64,000 nucleotides of DNA from Jacaranda mimosifolia (GCA_018894105.1 CM032120.1:32200710-32264709); one strand, 5' to 3'. Positions 11,102 through 23,527 are shown, numbered from the stretch's first letter. Notes: generated from the sequence alone by a model not told the origin. Numbers and translations are program-made.

Positions 11102-12860
11102 AACATTTGAGGGATAGTACAACAATGTCACTAAAAGCTTGCATCAACAAAAAATCAATTTCTTAATTGAGTTGGATTTATCTTAGCTTTCATCGTATTT
11201 TAGCTAATTGAAATTATGTAAAGTTCGTTTATGATTTACTCATATTTTTCTTGTTTATGTAAAGTCCATCACATTTTCTTGTGTAGGTACAAAATTCTTC
11301 GTGGTATGTGAGCTTGCAATACTATTTGCATATGGAGAGTCTCTTGAAACTTATATATCAGTTATACACTCATTATATTTTGAAGAACCCTTTATTTGAG
11401 ATAGAGATGCTAATTCGGTAATTGACCTAAATTTGGCGTAAGCAAGTACAAAAGGATCAAGTTGTCCTATTGGGAAGATGACCTTCTCAACTAGATATCA
11501 GATAACATAAATCTTTCTTATTCCATCTTTTGTATGAGTTGGTTCCATTTATTCTTAAGCTTGTTATTTTCCATTTCTAGATTTTCGAAACTATGATTGA
11601 AGCTTTAACATGATCCCTGGATAAGAGATCTACCATCTTTCATTTGTTGAACTTAGAAAACTAGGACTTCTGTTCATGGTCTTAGATACTTCAGCACTGC
11701 ATGTGAAAACTGATTGTTCCATAGCTTAGATTTTGAACTCATGCAGAACATAAAAACGCCATCGTTGATTTACTTAACGAATATACAGATAGATGATGAC
11801 TATGAAATGGATGTGATCCTTAATACACAAGTATCATTCCTAATATTATTTTTTTCAATTTAGACATAAATATATGTGCAGGTTAAGTTAACTAAATGGA
11901 CATATTCAGTTTGATTTTCTATGGAGTATATTTGCTGAGTCTCTAAATGAAATGCTTTTGTTCTTTATTTTGTACTTGAGCAAAACTGGAATCACTAGTT
12001 TGTAAAAGTATGTAAAGTTTGCTCCAGGGCTTTCAGTATACCAATTTCTATGTTTGCGGCAATTCAAAGCCATTAAATCCAAACAACTAATTGTTGAATG
12101 GCAATTGAAGTTCAAAACTTAATAGTTTCTATTTTTTGACCCAAAAATAAAAATTTATGTATCTCAATATTAGCTTTCTACAACTAGAAGTTGTGTGGAA
12201 GAATCATAAAATGATGAAGTCAATTTCTCTATATTTTGTTTGTTTCTTGACAAGTATATATTTCTAGAAGTAAACCACAAAAGATTAGCAGATATACCAA
12301 GCAGGTAGAAGGGAACCAAAGACACAACACAGAATGCCTATCCCCTCTTCGACTGCTATGAGGGAGCTCTTTCTTTTAGCTTTACTCGACCATGGCAGTG
12401 TGAAAGAAACCCTCAATTGTAGTGTCTATTGTAAAATTAACACATAAGTAGTTGAGTCTACAAGCAACAAAAAATTTTGAGTCACTAGCAAGCTAAAGAA
12501 ATTAAATCAAAGAATTTAGACAAAGCCACTTTCTTGGGCTGAGCCCAAAGTAGTATAAGAAGCCCCAAGGCCTATACGACAAAGGAAAAAAAGACTCTTC
12601 TTAGTTACACTACTATATGTATTTCCTTCCCTTACGCTTATAACACGGGGAGCTATTTATTTTGGTGCCTAAGCTTATTTTTGAAAACGTGCTTTCTACA
12701 TAGGGAAATCAACCTTCTTGCATTAGTACCATTCAATCTTTTTAAAGCACATTAGTAAAGAGCATGTTGGTCTCATGATAAAGAAGAAGCTAAGTCCACA
12801 TGGTTGGGAAGACCCATAAAACAAGAGAGACGATTATCAAGATGTAGTTTTTCTTCAATC
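11102..12860 (+). repeat. Segmental duplication, copy B
   Basis: This block is collinear with 3668-5510 and in the same orientation. It is shorter mainly because the 105-bp unit is present once. It includes the end of intron 2 with its acceptor TTGTGTAG, the broken exon-3 copy and about 1.3 kb of downstream sequence. Substitutions and indels are spread evenly, so the duplication is old. The match fades near 12860, about 75 bases before the solo LTR. Confidence 0.85.
11287..11481 (+). pseudogene. TRAPPC4 exon-3 pseudogene
   Basis: The copy starts right after an AG acceptor with GTACAAAATTCTTCGTGGT, so TKFFVV is still readable. It then suffers changes: an insertion alters the GTLHMESLL region, the codon after MLIR is TAA-like through a deletion (ATTCGGTAATTGAC against ATTCGGTGTGAGTTG), and AAATTTGGCGTAAGC adds a stop. 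The end TTGGGAAGATGA is preserved. Exons 1 and 2 are absent. It cannot encode the subunit and is a by-product of the segmental duplication. Confidence 0.85.
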
Positions 12861-12934
12861 AGAAAATTGGCATATCCACGTGAGATCCAAATAAAAAAGC
12901 CTTCTCTTGAAGGATTTAGGATGGAATAGGGAAG

Positions 12935-14150
12935 ATAGGTGTTGGTTGTATTGTGCAAAATAAATAATGCAAATAATTACGCAAGTGCACGTATCGCAAC
13001 AAGTAATAAAATGAAGGGAAGAGCGTCGATCCCATGAGGAACTAAATTATTTGCTACTAATTATTAATTTATCACACACATGTTTTATTCAAACAAAATC
13101 AATTAAATAAGAATTAAAACTAAACTAATGAAAATAAGAAAAAAATGTACTGATTAAGATTTCTATCAAGATATAGAAGCCTAGAATTATGATTTCATCA
13201 ATCGAATAAGTTGATTACATAATTTTCTCCCTATGAAATTAATAACAGGTTAATAGTCTTGAGTCTTATGCAATTATGAGGTTCTTCCGAATTACCCGCA
13301 ATCAAATCCCTAATTTATTCAATTCACTATATTCCTATGTGAATTAACTAAATTATGAATAAGGTTTACCACTAAATTAACTCCTTAGGGCAAGCAGGTA
13401 TATTCCTATCCTACTCACAAATTAATTAGTTCATCAATTTGAACAATTAGTCCTAAGATCTTCTATTGTCAATCAATCCCTAGATTTTCTTTTCCAAGAC
13501 TCCTCTAGGGTTTAAAGATGCACTTGATTGTTGATCAGGCAATCAAATAGAAAAGGCACACAATAGAAGAAATAACCTTAAGCACTATTAATTTCATGGA
13601 AGAAAATCATGCATCAATTTATTCAAAAGAATCCATCACAATGCTAGAGTAACGAATTAGTTCATGATTGAATTGTCAAACAAAACATGAATAAAACGAA
13701 ACATCATTTCAAATCCAGAATTAAAAATAAAATCAAAGAAAGAGGAAGAAACTCTATTCCTAGATGAATCTGATCTCCACTTTGTCCTCCTTTGATACCT
13801 AAATTATCGCGATACTTCTATTCTTCAAAATACCAAATCCCAAAAACTCCTAACTAAGTGTCTGAAAGGCCTATTTATAATTGATTAAAAGAGTCTTCTG
13901 ATTAGAATAGGACTCGAATAAATAAAAAGACTTTTCTGCCCATCCTTGATTAGATCATTAGGTGTCATCCTGTCAGCATTCCCACCAACTTGTGTCAATT
14001 TGTCCCTTTTTGTAGCTTCTCTACCTATATTCCTGTAATTCCAAATTTTCATCAATTAGCAAGGGAATTATAATTTTTTAAACAAGAAAATTATTTGTTA
14101 AGTCCTAAACATGATATTAAAATTAATACTAATATGGACTTAACAATAGG
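12935..14150. mobile_element. Solo LTR (12940-14145) with 5-bp duplication ATAGG
   Basis: The 1206-bp sequence begins TGTTGGTTGT and ends GGACTTAACA, a TGTT...AACA inverted end pair typical of LTRs. It is bounded by perfect 5-bp direct repeats ATAGG at 12935-12939 and 14146-14150. It has no coding sequence, primer-binding site or polypurine tract, so it is a solo LTR left by recombination. The segment GTGCACGTATCGCAACAAGT, followed by GCGTCGATCCCATGAGGAAC, is of a kind widely repeated in plant genomes. The parent family cannot be named. Confidence 0.8.
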
Positions 14151-14232
14151 CAACTCTTAGAGGTTTTGTGCCAATAGAAAAACCCGCCCATGAGTTAGAA
14201 GGAACCAGGGATAAGTAAATTGCCAAGGGAAA

Positions 14233-15035
14233 TATGGAACTAGACCTGGCAAAATTCTACCCGTACCCGTGGGTACCCAAAAAATTACGGGTAATGGGTC
14301 TTGTTTTTCCAACCCAAAAAATTACGGGTAATTTTACCCGTACCCAATTTACCCGCTGCTTTTTGGCCCGGCCCGTGGGTACCCGCGGGTTACCCGTATT
14401 TATAAATATATTTTTTTATTATTTTATATAATATATATTTACATATAAATATTTTATATTTATAACAAATTAAATTAAAAATTATATCATAAAATAAAAT
14501 TCTAAATAACAAAAATCCCTTCCCAAAAACATGGATGCAACATCTTTTTCTACAAGGACAACAATGTTCGACTGATATTTAAACTTTCAATTCAAAAAAC
14601 TTTTGGCATGTAATGGATTTAAATTTGAACTTTTGAATGTAATGTACATTAAATTTGGTAGACTTTGAATATTTAAGATGTAAGTTTTAAACTACAATAT
14701 TATTAATGTACTTTAGGTATTTGTTCAATTTAATATTTGAAATTTTTAGTTTGTTTTCGTTGTTTGAGTTTTATTTAGTTAAAATTTGAGCAACATCATG
14801 TAAGTCACAAGTTGGATATTAATTTACCTTTAAATATAAAAAAATAAAAAAATAAAAATAAAAATAAAAATTGGGTACCCACGGGTTACCCGTTACCCGT
14901 GAGGATGGGTAACGGGTCCCCTACTTCGTACCCAATAAAAAACAGGTAAATTTACCCGTGGGTAAATTTACCCAACCTGTTGTTACCCGTGATTGGGTTA
15001 CCCACGGGTACCCAATTGCCAGGTCTATATGGAAC
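14233..15035. mobile_element. Non-autonomous hAT element (14241-15027), 8-bp duplication
   Basis: A 787-bp element has perfect 12-bp terminal inverted repeats TAGACCTGGCAA and TTGCCAGGTCTA. It is bounded by a perfect 8-bp direct repeat TATGGAAC at 14233-14240 and 15028-15035. The 8-bp duplication and the CCTGGCAA-type end mark the hAT superfamily. Both ends are packed with ACCCGTACCCGTGGGTACCC-like motifs in direct and inverted copies; the centre is AT-rich and noncoding. It must have been moved by a transposase made elsewhere. The perfect duplication argues for a fairly recent insertion. Confidence 0.9.
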
Positions 15036-15148
15036 CATCAAGCTATGTGGGAAAATATAATCCCCATTGCATCTCCTTGATGTAGAAATAGAGAAATCCA
15101 TCCAAATTACCATGGTAAGATTGAATGGCACTCCAACAGAATACCCAT

Positions 15149-15638
15149 TGATGGGGTTGGCTTAAATATCTTTATTATAGACTTATTAATCATAAATATG
15201 TATTGGGCCTAATAAAACATAAAATAAGTTAGCCCACAAAAAAAGCCCATATCTTAAATAATTGGACCGATTAAGGCTGCTCAACATTATTTGGTAACCT
15301 AGTATAATCTAAACCACCAATCTCTTTAAATATGGATATCTTGGATTTATCCACATCATATTTCCTCATTTGGAAATAATCACCAATGTAAATATCCACA
15401 CCACTCATTTTCAAGGTACATACATATATTCCAACACTCACTTTACTCTCATCTTACTCTCATATATTCTTTTCACTCCCAAAATATTGACTTGAGTGTT
15501 GGAGGGTTTTCACTGGGATCCCTCCTAATGATTCCTAACGACCTTACTTTGGTTGCAGGCTCATAAACCTCAAAGATTTCGAAGGACCTGAAACTCGAAT
15601 TAGCCTTGGGCCTAATGGTCACTCTTGACCCTACATCA
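15149..15638 (+). repeat. 5' LTR of gypsy element 1
   Basis: This 490-bp LTR begins TGATGGGGTTGGCTTAAATA and ends CCCTACATCA, directly before the TTTGATGCCATC leader. It aligns along its length with 43725-43736 plus 45950-46390. A shared block, TTTTCACTGGGATCCCT at 15507 and 46286, probably lies near the transcript start or end region. The two LTRs differ at many positions and by indels, so the insertion is old. Confidence 0.85.
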
Positions 15639-15699
15639 TTTGATGCCATCTATGGAAAACTTTCTGTTATGTCTTTAGGCCTAGTTAACATCTTGCATC

Positions 15700-18300
15700 T
15701 TGGTAAACCATCTTGAAGAGCAGCAAACCACTCCAATTACCACCCCAGCAAGCGTAGTGACCCCTTTGACCTCACCACTAGCAACTCCCACTACCCTATT
15801 GGTGAACTTGAGTAGTGAGTAGAGGTGTAAACGGATATTAAACGGATCGGATAAGCTATTTTCATATTCATATCCATTTAACTTTTTGAATATTCAGATA
15901 CGGATACATATTTGATGGATATTTAAAAATGATATCCAAATTCGTATCCGTCAGATATCGGTTGGATTTTGATATATCCGTATTCAATTATAATTATTCA
16001 GATGCATTTATATTTTATTAAACTTATCTGTATTCGAATTATTATTTTATATTCATATTCAATGATAATTATTTAGATATTCATTTATGAATATCCAAAT
16101 ATGTGAATATATGAACCTATACCAAATACATATTTTAATTAATAGAAGGAACTATATAATTTCATTAAAACGAAAGTAATCAAACAAATAACATAATTTT
16201 TAATTAATATTTGACTTTATAATTGATTATTAGTACTTATTAATAATATTAATGGTATTTAAGTATATTAATTATAAAGTCAACCAACAATAATTATGTT
16301 GATTAACTTTATTCGTCAATTTTTTTCTCTATATTACAATATTTTTTTTAAAAATTATTATTTTTTCTTCCCAATTCTTTAATTATAATTTATATATCTA
16401 CACATATATGAATTATGAGATTTTTATTGAAAAATAAAAATAATGTATTATTTAATAAATATATATTCAGATCGGATATTAAACGGATTGGATACATATT
16501 TACCATATTCGTATCCATTTATAATCGAATATCTACTAATCAAATACAGATAATGTCCGCTTTAAATGAATGCGGATAAATTTTGTATAAATGGATATGA
16601 ATACGAATGGTAAAAAAATTTATTTTTGAATATCAATTTACAGCCCTAGCGGTGAGCTCATACAAATAACCCCAGCAGACCTTAAGAAAATGATAGATGG
16701 TTGGGGCAAAAAGCTATTGGAGGTGCATCAGGCAAGCATCCCATCTTTCTCATTTGTTTGACTTGCCACACAGAAGGCTCATAGCCCAGTTAGATTGAGA
16801 TAGATGTTCAAAGAAAAGCAACTCGTTGCTCTGGATCAAGAAGTCTGATATGGGCAAGTCGAGAAATCAGGAGAAATTATGAGCAGGTCTCCTAGACCTC
16901 GACCTTGACCTTGACTTTAAGATCGTATGTTAGAGAAAAATAAAGACCTATCACAGAGGTTTAGTGTCCATCGTGAACGTATTGAGGTTTATGATCTTAG
17001 TGAGCAAGTTGAACAACCTAGCAAGAAGTTACATAAAATGAGAAGGCATGCCGTAGAAGGGTAATCTTTACAAATTAAGAGCTCACCCTTCGATGCAGAG
17101 ATATTGGCAGAGATACTACAACCTAAATTCAAAATAACCGATCTCACGAAGTATAATGGCAGCAAAGATCCCCAAGAAAATGTGACCTCCTTGAAAATAT
17201 CACACAATTACACAGATAGTCTAATGCTATAAACAACCTGATATTTGTGACTACATCATTGAGTGGTCAAGCTTAGGAATTGTTTTCCTCATAGTCAGCA
17301 GGTCAATTTCGACCTATGATCAGTTGTGCAAGAAATTCCTCTTCTAATTTGCTAGCATGAAAAAAGTAAAAATATTAACTACTCACCTCTTTACTATCAG
17401 CCAAGGTGAGAACGAGATGGTTAGGGCATTCATTAATAGAGATTCAACAATGAGGTCTTATAGGTTCACGATCTCCAAATGGGCATGATGGTCAGCATCC
17501 TCATCCATGAATTGAACATTAAAAGGGCCTCTGACATCTGCACTAGCTAGGGAGACCCCTAAGAATGTAGAGCAGCTCATGAAGATGGCAGATATATATA
17601 TATGAGGAGAAAGTTAATTTAATGAAGGACACTAAACAAAATAGGAATATGATGGGGAGCTCTATGAGGGAATATTGAGGAGAAGACAGTGATGATCAAA
17701 GGATGAGAAGGCTAGATCATGAGCAACCCTAATCACCATGTTATTAAAGATTCCGTAATTAGACTCCTTTGCAACCTCACTAGGCTGGGCATTAATGGCT
17801 ATTGAATACAAGGATTTACTACAGTGGTCCAAGAAGATAAGACCCCATTCCCAACTAGGGTCACTCAAAAAAATATTGTTGGTTCCATAAGGATAGAGGT
17901 CACAATATCGAAGATTTCTTTTGACTTAAAGACAAGGTTGAAAGATTGATCAGGGAAAGACATCTTAAATAATTTATGTTGTAGAGTTTAGATTGAAAGC
18001 AACCTCAGTAGTGAAATAGATTTTGATCTCAAAGTCAAGAGCACGGAGACAGACGGACAAGAAGTAATAGAAAAGAGAGACCTCACAATTGGGTAAGATA
18101 ACTTACCTCGGAAGGGTATGATTAACATGATTGTAGGAGGACCTGCTATGGGAGACTCCTCCAATGTAAGAAGAAAATATATTTGTGTTGTGAGGTCATC
18201 TAGACCGCATAATGATGCTCAAGTCTTGGAATTGGATCGAATGTTGGAGACAATCACCTTCAGCGATACTGATTTTGAGGGGAATTCATTTATCTCATGA
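15700..18300 (+). pseudogene. Degenerate gag of gypsy element 1
   Basis: Gag forms the retrotransposon particle. Recognisable pieces are a leader reading ELIQITPADLKKMIDGWGKK (near 16660), a gag-core segment PFDAEILAEILQPKFKITDL followed by TKYNGSKDP (near 17090-17180, the retrotransposon gag pattern ...KYDG..DP..H) and a spacer before protease ending near 18300 with an open stretch from 18118 (MINMIVGGPAMGDSSNVRRK). The reading is broken by many stops and frame changes and by the hAT insert, so no gag protein can be made. Confidence 0.7.
15812..16656. mobile_element. Non-autonomous hAT element in gag of element 1 (15820-16648)
   Basis: The 829-bp insert has 12-bp imperfect inverted ends, TAGAGGTGTAAA and TTTACAGCCCTA (10 of 12 match), and imperfect 8-bp flanks, GTAGTGAG and GCGGTGAG (6 of 8). 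The ends repeat ACGGATATTAAACGGATCGG-like motifs in direct and inverted copies; the middle is AT-rich and noncoding. Removing it restores continuity of the gag leader from CTTGAGTAGTGAG into CTCATACAAATAACC. It is a MITE-like hAT derivative, older than the one at 14241 judging by its decayed duplication. Confidence 0.8.
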
Positions 18301-18760
18301 TAACTCATGGTGATCACTATAGGTGTGCCTAACTATGCTGTATAAAAGATACTAGTGGATAGTAGTAGTTCGATAGACATCATACTCCTCGATGCGTTAA
18401 GGAGAATGGAGTTGGGCATCACAATTATCAAATCAATCCACATTTCTTTAACAGGGTTTGGGGGTTTGGAGGTCATGATGATTGGAACTATTGATCTGCC
18501 TACCTAGTAGTTGACGCACTATTTCTATAGAACATGATCCTAGGAAGACCAGGGTTAAATCAGCTTCGAGCTGCAGTCTCTACCTTTTATTTAAAGATGA
18601 AAATTTCCACAAGGGATGGGATAGGAGAAGTTAAAAGAGATCAAAAGGCTGCAAGTGTATGCTACAACATCTTGATCAAATTGAGGGAAACACAAAAAGC
18701 ATTAGGTAGATTTATTCAAAATGAACAAGATTTTGTCAAACATGACAGGTTGAAGTGAAT
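18301..18760 (+). pseudogene. Degenerate aspartic protease of gypsy element 1
   Basis: The segment ILVDSSSSIDIILLDALRRM near 18349 corresponds to the retroviral-type protease active site. The Asp codon is at 18358-18360, but the usual Gly of D-(T/N/S)-G is Ser. Further on, an open stretch from 18534 reads MILGRPGLNQLRAAVSTFYL, matching the conserved I(L)GRP.L...A..S..HL. motif that closes the domain. Stops lie between the two parts. The domain is inactive. Confidence 0.7.
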
Positions 18761-18929
18761 AGGGGTGAAATAGAAAAAAGAAGATAGATTGAATTAAACC
18801 CTTAGAGTATAAAGTAGTTGAACTTTTTCCTGAAAATCCTGAAAAGATAAAACAAATGAGATCTCAGATGTCTCATCATTTAGAGCTAAATATCATAAGT
18901 TTCTTAAGAGAGAATACAGATGTCTTTGC

Positions 18930-20160
18930 ATGGTGTGCTTTTGAGATTAAGGGGATTGACCCAGAGATCATAGTTCATAGGCTCAATGTTGACCCAAAAG
19001 CCAAACCAGTATCATAGAAGAAGAAGAGCTCGAGGTCCAGAGAAACAGGTTCATAGAGCAAGAGATGAACAAACTCTTAAAAGAGGGGTATGTTGTTGAG
19101 ATACAATACATAGATTGGATATCTAATGTTGTGATTATGCCGAAAACTAATGAAAAATAAAGAATGTGTACCAACTTCACATATCTAAATAAAGCTTGTT
19201 TGAAAGACCCCTGCCCGCTACTCCAGAGGATTCAACTACTAGGTGCACAATTTTGAGTATGATGGATGCATACCAGTGTATCATATGATCTTCATAGCTG
19301 AAGAAGGCTTGATGAGAACAACTTTTAATCATGAAGAAGGGGATATATTGCTATAGGGTCATGCCATTTAGTCTTAAAAATACAAGAGCAGCGTACCAGA
19401 GGCTAGTAAACAAGTTGTTTAAGTATTTGATCGAAAAGACCATGGACCTTTATGTAGATGATATGTTGGTCAAGAGTTTAGATGAGAAAGTTTATATCCT
19501 ATAATTGTAGAGTACCTTTAACATCTTAAGAACATATGGTATGAAATTGAATACAACTAAATGTACTTTTGGCATGAGAAGCGGAGAGTTCTTGAGATAT
19601 TTGGTAACAGAAAGAGTGAGAGCAAAAAAAATTGAAGCCATTATGAGCATGCCCTCACCCAAAAGGGTAAAAGAACCTAATAAGTTGAATGGCAATGGTG
19701 TCATTGAATAGGTTTATCTTGAGTCCCCTGATAAGGGTTTTTAAAGCCCCCCAAAAAGATAAAGAAGTTCGAATGCACCCCTGAGTGTGAACATGCCTTT
19801 GTAGCTTTGAAAGCATACTTAGCTTCATCCTTTCTCCTTGAGAAATTGATTGATAATGAACCTCTATACCTTTATCTGGCCATTTCCAATGAAGCTATCA
19901 GTTCTGTGTTGGTTTGAATTGATCAAAAAGAGCATAGACCGATATATTACATAAGTAAACTATTGCAAGGAGCAAAGAAGAGATACATGGCTATCGAGAA
20001 GTTACCACTGACCCTCGTGACCACAACAAATAAGTTTCGACCATATCTTTAATTGCATGAGATCATAGTGATGACAAACTATCCACCGAGGCAAACACTT
20101 AGAAAGCCAGATGTATTTGGTCAAATGGTCAAGTGTTTAGTAGTACAGAGAGAGATTGGT
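18930..20160 (+). pseudogene. Degenerate reverse transcriptase and RNase H of element 1
   Basis: Motifs in order: the RT entry block around EEMNKLLKEGYVVEIQY (near 19061); a segment corresponding to the R.C.D...LN.AC.KD.YPLP motif, here RMCTNFTYLNKACLKDPCPL (near 19160), in which Asp has become Thr; MMDAYQ (near 19260); and DLYVDDMLVKS with the catalytic YVDD at 19451-19462. RNase H follows (about 19800-20160), with pieces such as a LYTF/LYLYLA-like block and the KLLQGAKKRY region in shifted frames. Stops and frameshifts are frequent. Confidence 0.75.
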
Positions 20161-20239
20161 ATTGAATACCAACCTCGGGTAGCATTTTGGGCCCAAGTAT
20201 TGGTAGATTTTGTGGTCAAAATATGAAAGAAAAAAGCGA

Positions 20240-20660
20240 GGTTGAGTCGAGTAGAGAGATATGGATATTGCATAACGACGGATCATCAATGACCTTTGGA
20301 GGAGAAGCCGGTATATTTTTGCAGGGTCCCAAAGAGGTCGAGATCAAAGTCACTTTGAAACTAGACTTTGAAGTCTAGGCGGAGTATAAGGCCTTGGTGC
20401 TAGGAATGCGAATAGCATTTGATCTAAGAGAAAAAACCTAATTGCATACATTGATTTGCAACTGGTAATGAATCAATTCTAGGGGGCATACAAGGCAAGG
20501 AAAGAGATGATGAGAAAATACTTAGATCTAGTTAGAGATTTAGTGAGATCCTTCAAAGCTTGCAGATTATTATAGATTCCAAGATCAGAGAATGAGAGGG
20601 TTGATGCTTTGTCAAAGTTTGCTAATATGGGCTCGACTATAAAGACCTGAACCATTACAT
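20240..20660 (+). pseudogene. Second (archaeal-type) RNase H of element 1
   Basis: A second RNase H module follows the first. The start reads IWILHNDGSSMTFGGEAGIF (near 20259), the usual form being W.L.VDGSS...GAGI. A stop-interrupted AEYKALVLGMRIAF (near 20380) is the conserved AEYEAL...L motif. The end, SENERVDALSKFAN near 20590, is the N..ADALS motif. A tandem second RNase H is a hallmark of the Tat group of Ty3/gypsy elements. It is broken by stops. Confidence 0.75.
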
Positions 20661-21890
20661 ATAAGGTGGCTAAGGAGTCATCGATCCAATTTGATGATAT
20701 ATCATGGAAATTGGTAGAGGTAACCCAGATTGAGCAAGAAGACACTAGTTGGAAAGACGAGATAGTGTGTTATTTACTTGAAGGGCAATTACCAGATGAC
20801 TCTATCGGATTGATGCGAGTAAAGGTGAGAGCTACCAAATTTGTAATAATGAATGGAGAATTGTACAAGAGGTCATTTTTAGGGCTGCTATTAAGGTGCT
20901 TGACCCCAGCGCATGCTCATTATGTCCTTAGGGAAATTCATGAAGGTAATTGTGGCAATTATTCAAGTGGAAGGTCTTTAGCACAAAAGTTGACCAGATA
21001 AGGTTACTTTTGGCCAACATTAGTGGCTAATACCACTAAATTCAGTAAAAAAGTGTCAAGCATGCCAATTGCACTCTAACTTATTACATAGCCTAACATC
21101 GACCATGGCCCTGGTATCTGTGACATGTTCTTCTAACCACTACGGAATTGACATCCTTAGACCTTGTTTTCCTGTTCGGGGTAAAAAGAATTCCTTACCA
21201 TGGCAGCTGAGTATTTCACCAAGTGGGTGGAAGCTAAGTGGTCCCCAAAATCACAGAGAAAAAGGTCACATATTTTGTGTGGAAAATCATAATATACAAG
21301 TTTAGAGTTCCTAGGATCTTGATCTTAGATAATGGAACATAATTTCAAGGCCAGAAGATAATGAATTGGTGCCAGGAGCTATCAATACAGTAGAACTTCA
21401 CTTCGGTGGGGCAAACCTAGTCGAATGTTCAAAAAGAGGTGACCGCAACACTTTTGCAGCATCTGAAAGCGAGCTCAAAGGGATGCAAGACAGCATAGGT
21501 CGATGAGATACTTGGAGTTCTATGGGCATATTGTATGGCCATTCTTTTTTGTTTAGTATATGAATCTATAAGCAACCCTACTAGTAGAGATCGAAATGAC
21601 TTCTTACAGAATGGACTAGTATGAGCTGGGCTCAAACAGAGAAGAAAGAGAATTTGACTTAGAGATGCCACCGAAGGTCATAGAGAAAGCATATGTGAAC
21701 ATGCTAAGGCACAAAGCATTAATGGAAAGGGCTCACAAGAAATATGTCAAAGAAATGAGGTTCCAAGTGGAAAACCTCGTGATGAAGAAAGTGGAAATGT
21801 CCAAGCATATAAGGAAGTTAGACTCAGATTAGGAAAGACTTACAAAGTCATCAAGATCACCAAAGCCAGATCTTAGCATTTGTAGAATTT
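20661..21890 (+). pseudogene. Degenerate integrase of gypsy element 1
   Basis: An open stretch from 20666 covers the region before the zinc-binding domain, including ELYKRSFLGLLLRCLTPAHA and VLREIHEGNCGNYSSGRSLA, the H..G..G.H.GGR.L pattern with losses. The core follows in several frames: AAEYFTKWVEA (near 21200), ILDNGTQF-like sequence (near 21330), and FDLEMPPKVIEKAYVNMLRH near 21656 in the C-terminal region, ending near 21890 with KVIKITKAR. It is heavily damaged. The integrase would have joined the element's DNA to the chromosome. Confidence 0.75.
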
Positions 21891-22052
21891 AATAGGATTA
21901 GACTTACCCAGACCATGGAACATGCATAATTTGCACAAATTACGCTTGATTTGGATTGTGCTTCGTTTTTGTGGCTTGTTGATCTTTTGGAAGTTAAATG
22001 AATGAATGATCTTATTTTACTTATCTTAATTGTGTTATTATCATTAGAATTT

Positions 22053-22345
22053 GAAGATTGGTCTGAAAAGACAAAAGTAACATAATCCGATCTAAGAAAG
22101 ACCATGATCATGAAGATTGGTTTGAAAAAAACCTATTACAAATTATCTAATCTAAAAAAGACTATGAATATAGAAGCTGGTTTGGAAAAGCTAAGTACAA
22201 ATTTTTCATCTTGAAAAGGACCATGATCTTGGATACTAGTCTGAAGAAGCCCAGCACAATTACTCAGTCTGAAAAAGATCATGATCTTAAAGGCTAGTTT
22301 GAAAAGAACAATACTAAGCAGCCAATTTAATTCGAATGGGTCGAT
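22053..22345 (+). repeat. 59-bp tandem array downstream of integrase, element 1
   Basis: About five degenerate units start near 22053, 22112, 22173, 22231 and 22290, with a period of 58-61 bases. Each has the form GAAGATTGGTTTGAAAA, then a variable part, then CTAAAAAAGACCATGATCAT. It is noncoding and lies between the end of pol and the outer CACTA insertion. Tat-group elements are known to carry such arrays in this region. Confidence 0.8.
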
Positions 22346-23527
22346 TTGATCCCCTCGGTTAGACAATGCAAGTACAAGAGCATAGATGAGGGTCGGCATA
22401 TATAAGAGTAGAAATATTGGCTAAATTTGAATATTTAACTCTTAAAATAATTCTCGTCGAGTGATCAAAATAATTAGGGATAAATCAATGGGTTGACCAA
22501 AATAGTTGCTATTGGGACAACATTGAATGAATCTTGGTCGAAAAGACCAATATCAATCACATCAACCCATGGAGATTACTTGATTCTCGACGCCATGATC
22601 CCATTTAGAAGAATAACAAATTGAATAATTAACTTTATAGAGAGAAATCTCATATCCTCATTTTCCGAATTTAATTTTTTCCATGTTATATACAAGAGCC
22701 CCTATAAGACATTTGATTATTTATGCTCTTTACACATGCTATTACTTTTCAACACATGGATATATAAAAAATAACCAGAGCTTATCCGAGGCGCCTATTT
22801 GTCTAATTATTGAATATAGTGCCTACCTGTCGAATTTTAAATTGATAGATTTAGAATCCCATTTGTTTCAAATCAAAGATTTGTGAGATCATCATTTCAA
22901 AACTCATACCCATTTGAATATTTTAAATCTCTATGAAATTCAAGTTTCTTTAGTAATCATTTTGAGTTAATTTTTTGACAAATAAGGAAACACAATAACC
23001 AATTCATCTTGGAACATTATTAAATTATTGGTCTTGAGATCATAATGTTGAGAAGACCCTGGGCATCTTTATTAGATTTACAATCCGATCGTACGCAAAA
23101 TTTGTGGCTTCAATCAGAGAGAATCCAAATCAATATATGTTTAAATCAACTTATTGTTCATCAAATCTATATTAGTAAGTGTTATCTCTTGATAGCCAAA
23201 CCAATTGTGGTCTTTCAGTCCAACCACAACTTGGAAAATCGAGAAATAGAAGAGTTTAAGATACAGAGCAAGTCTAAAGCAAAATAAATGATTATGATCT
23301 AATAGAGCTCAACAAGTAGAACTCAAATTTAGAATAGCACCATTTATCTAAGAAATAAAGAGAAGGTGAAAGCGATCTACTAGATGAAATGCAAAAGTAA
23401 AACTCCATAAAAGACGCAATAAGGAGGTAAGGGATACACCACTTAACACCCTGACTAAATGCACACATGGTTGAGCATCAAGAACCATAAGTATATGCAT
23501 GATTCAATAAAAATTATAGAACAAGTT
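22346..23527 (+). other. Element 1 spacer between array and CACTA
   Basis: Noncoding spacer of gypsy element 1. Short open frames at 22683-22886 and 23045-23287 are not recognisable. No termini or splice sites were identified. The outer CACTA begins at about 23528. Confidence 0.5.

Noticed and set aside
22053..22345. CRISPR-like regular repeat array
   Set aside because: Units are contiguous and degenerate along their whole length without conserved repeats separated by unique spacers; the setting is a plant retrotransposon.
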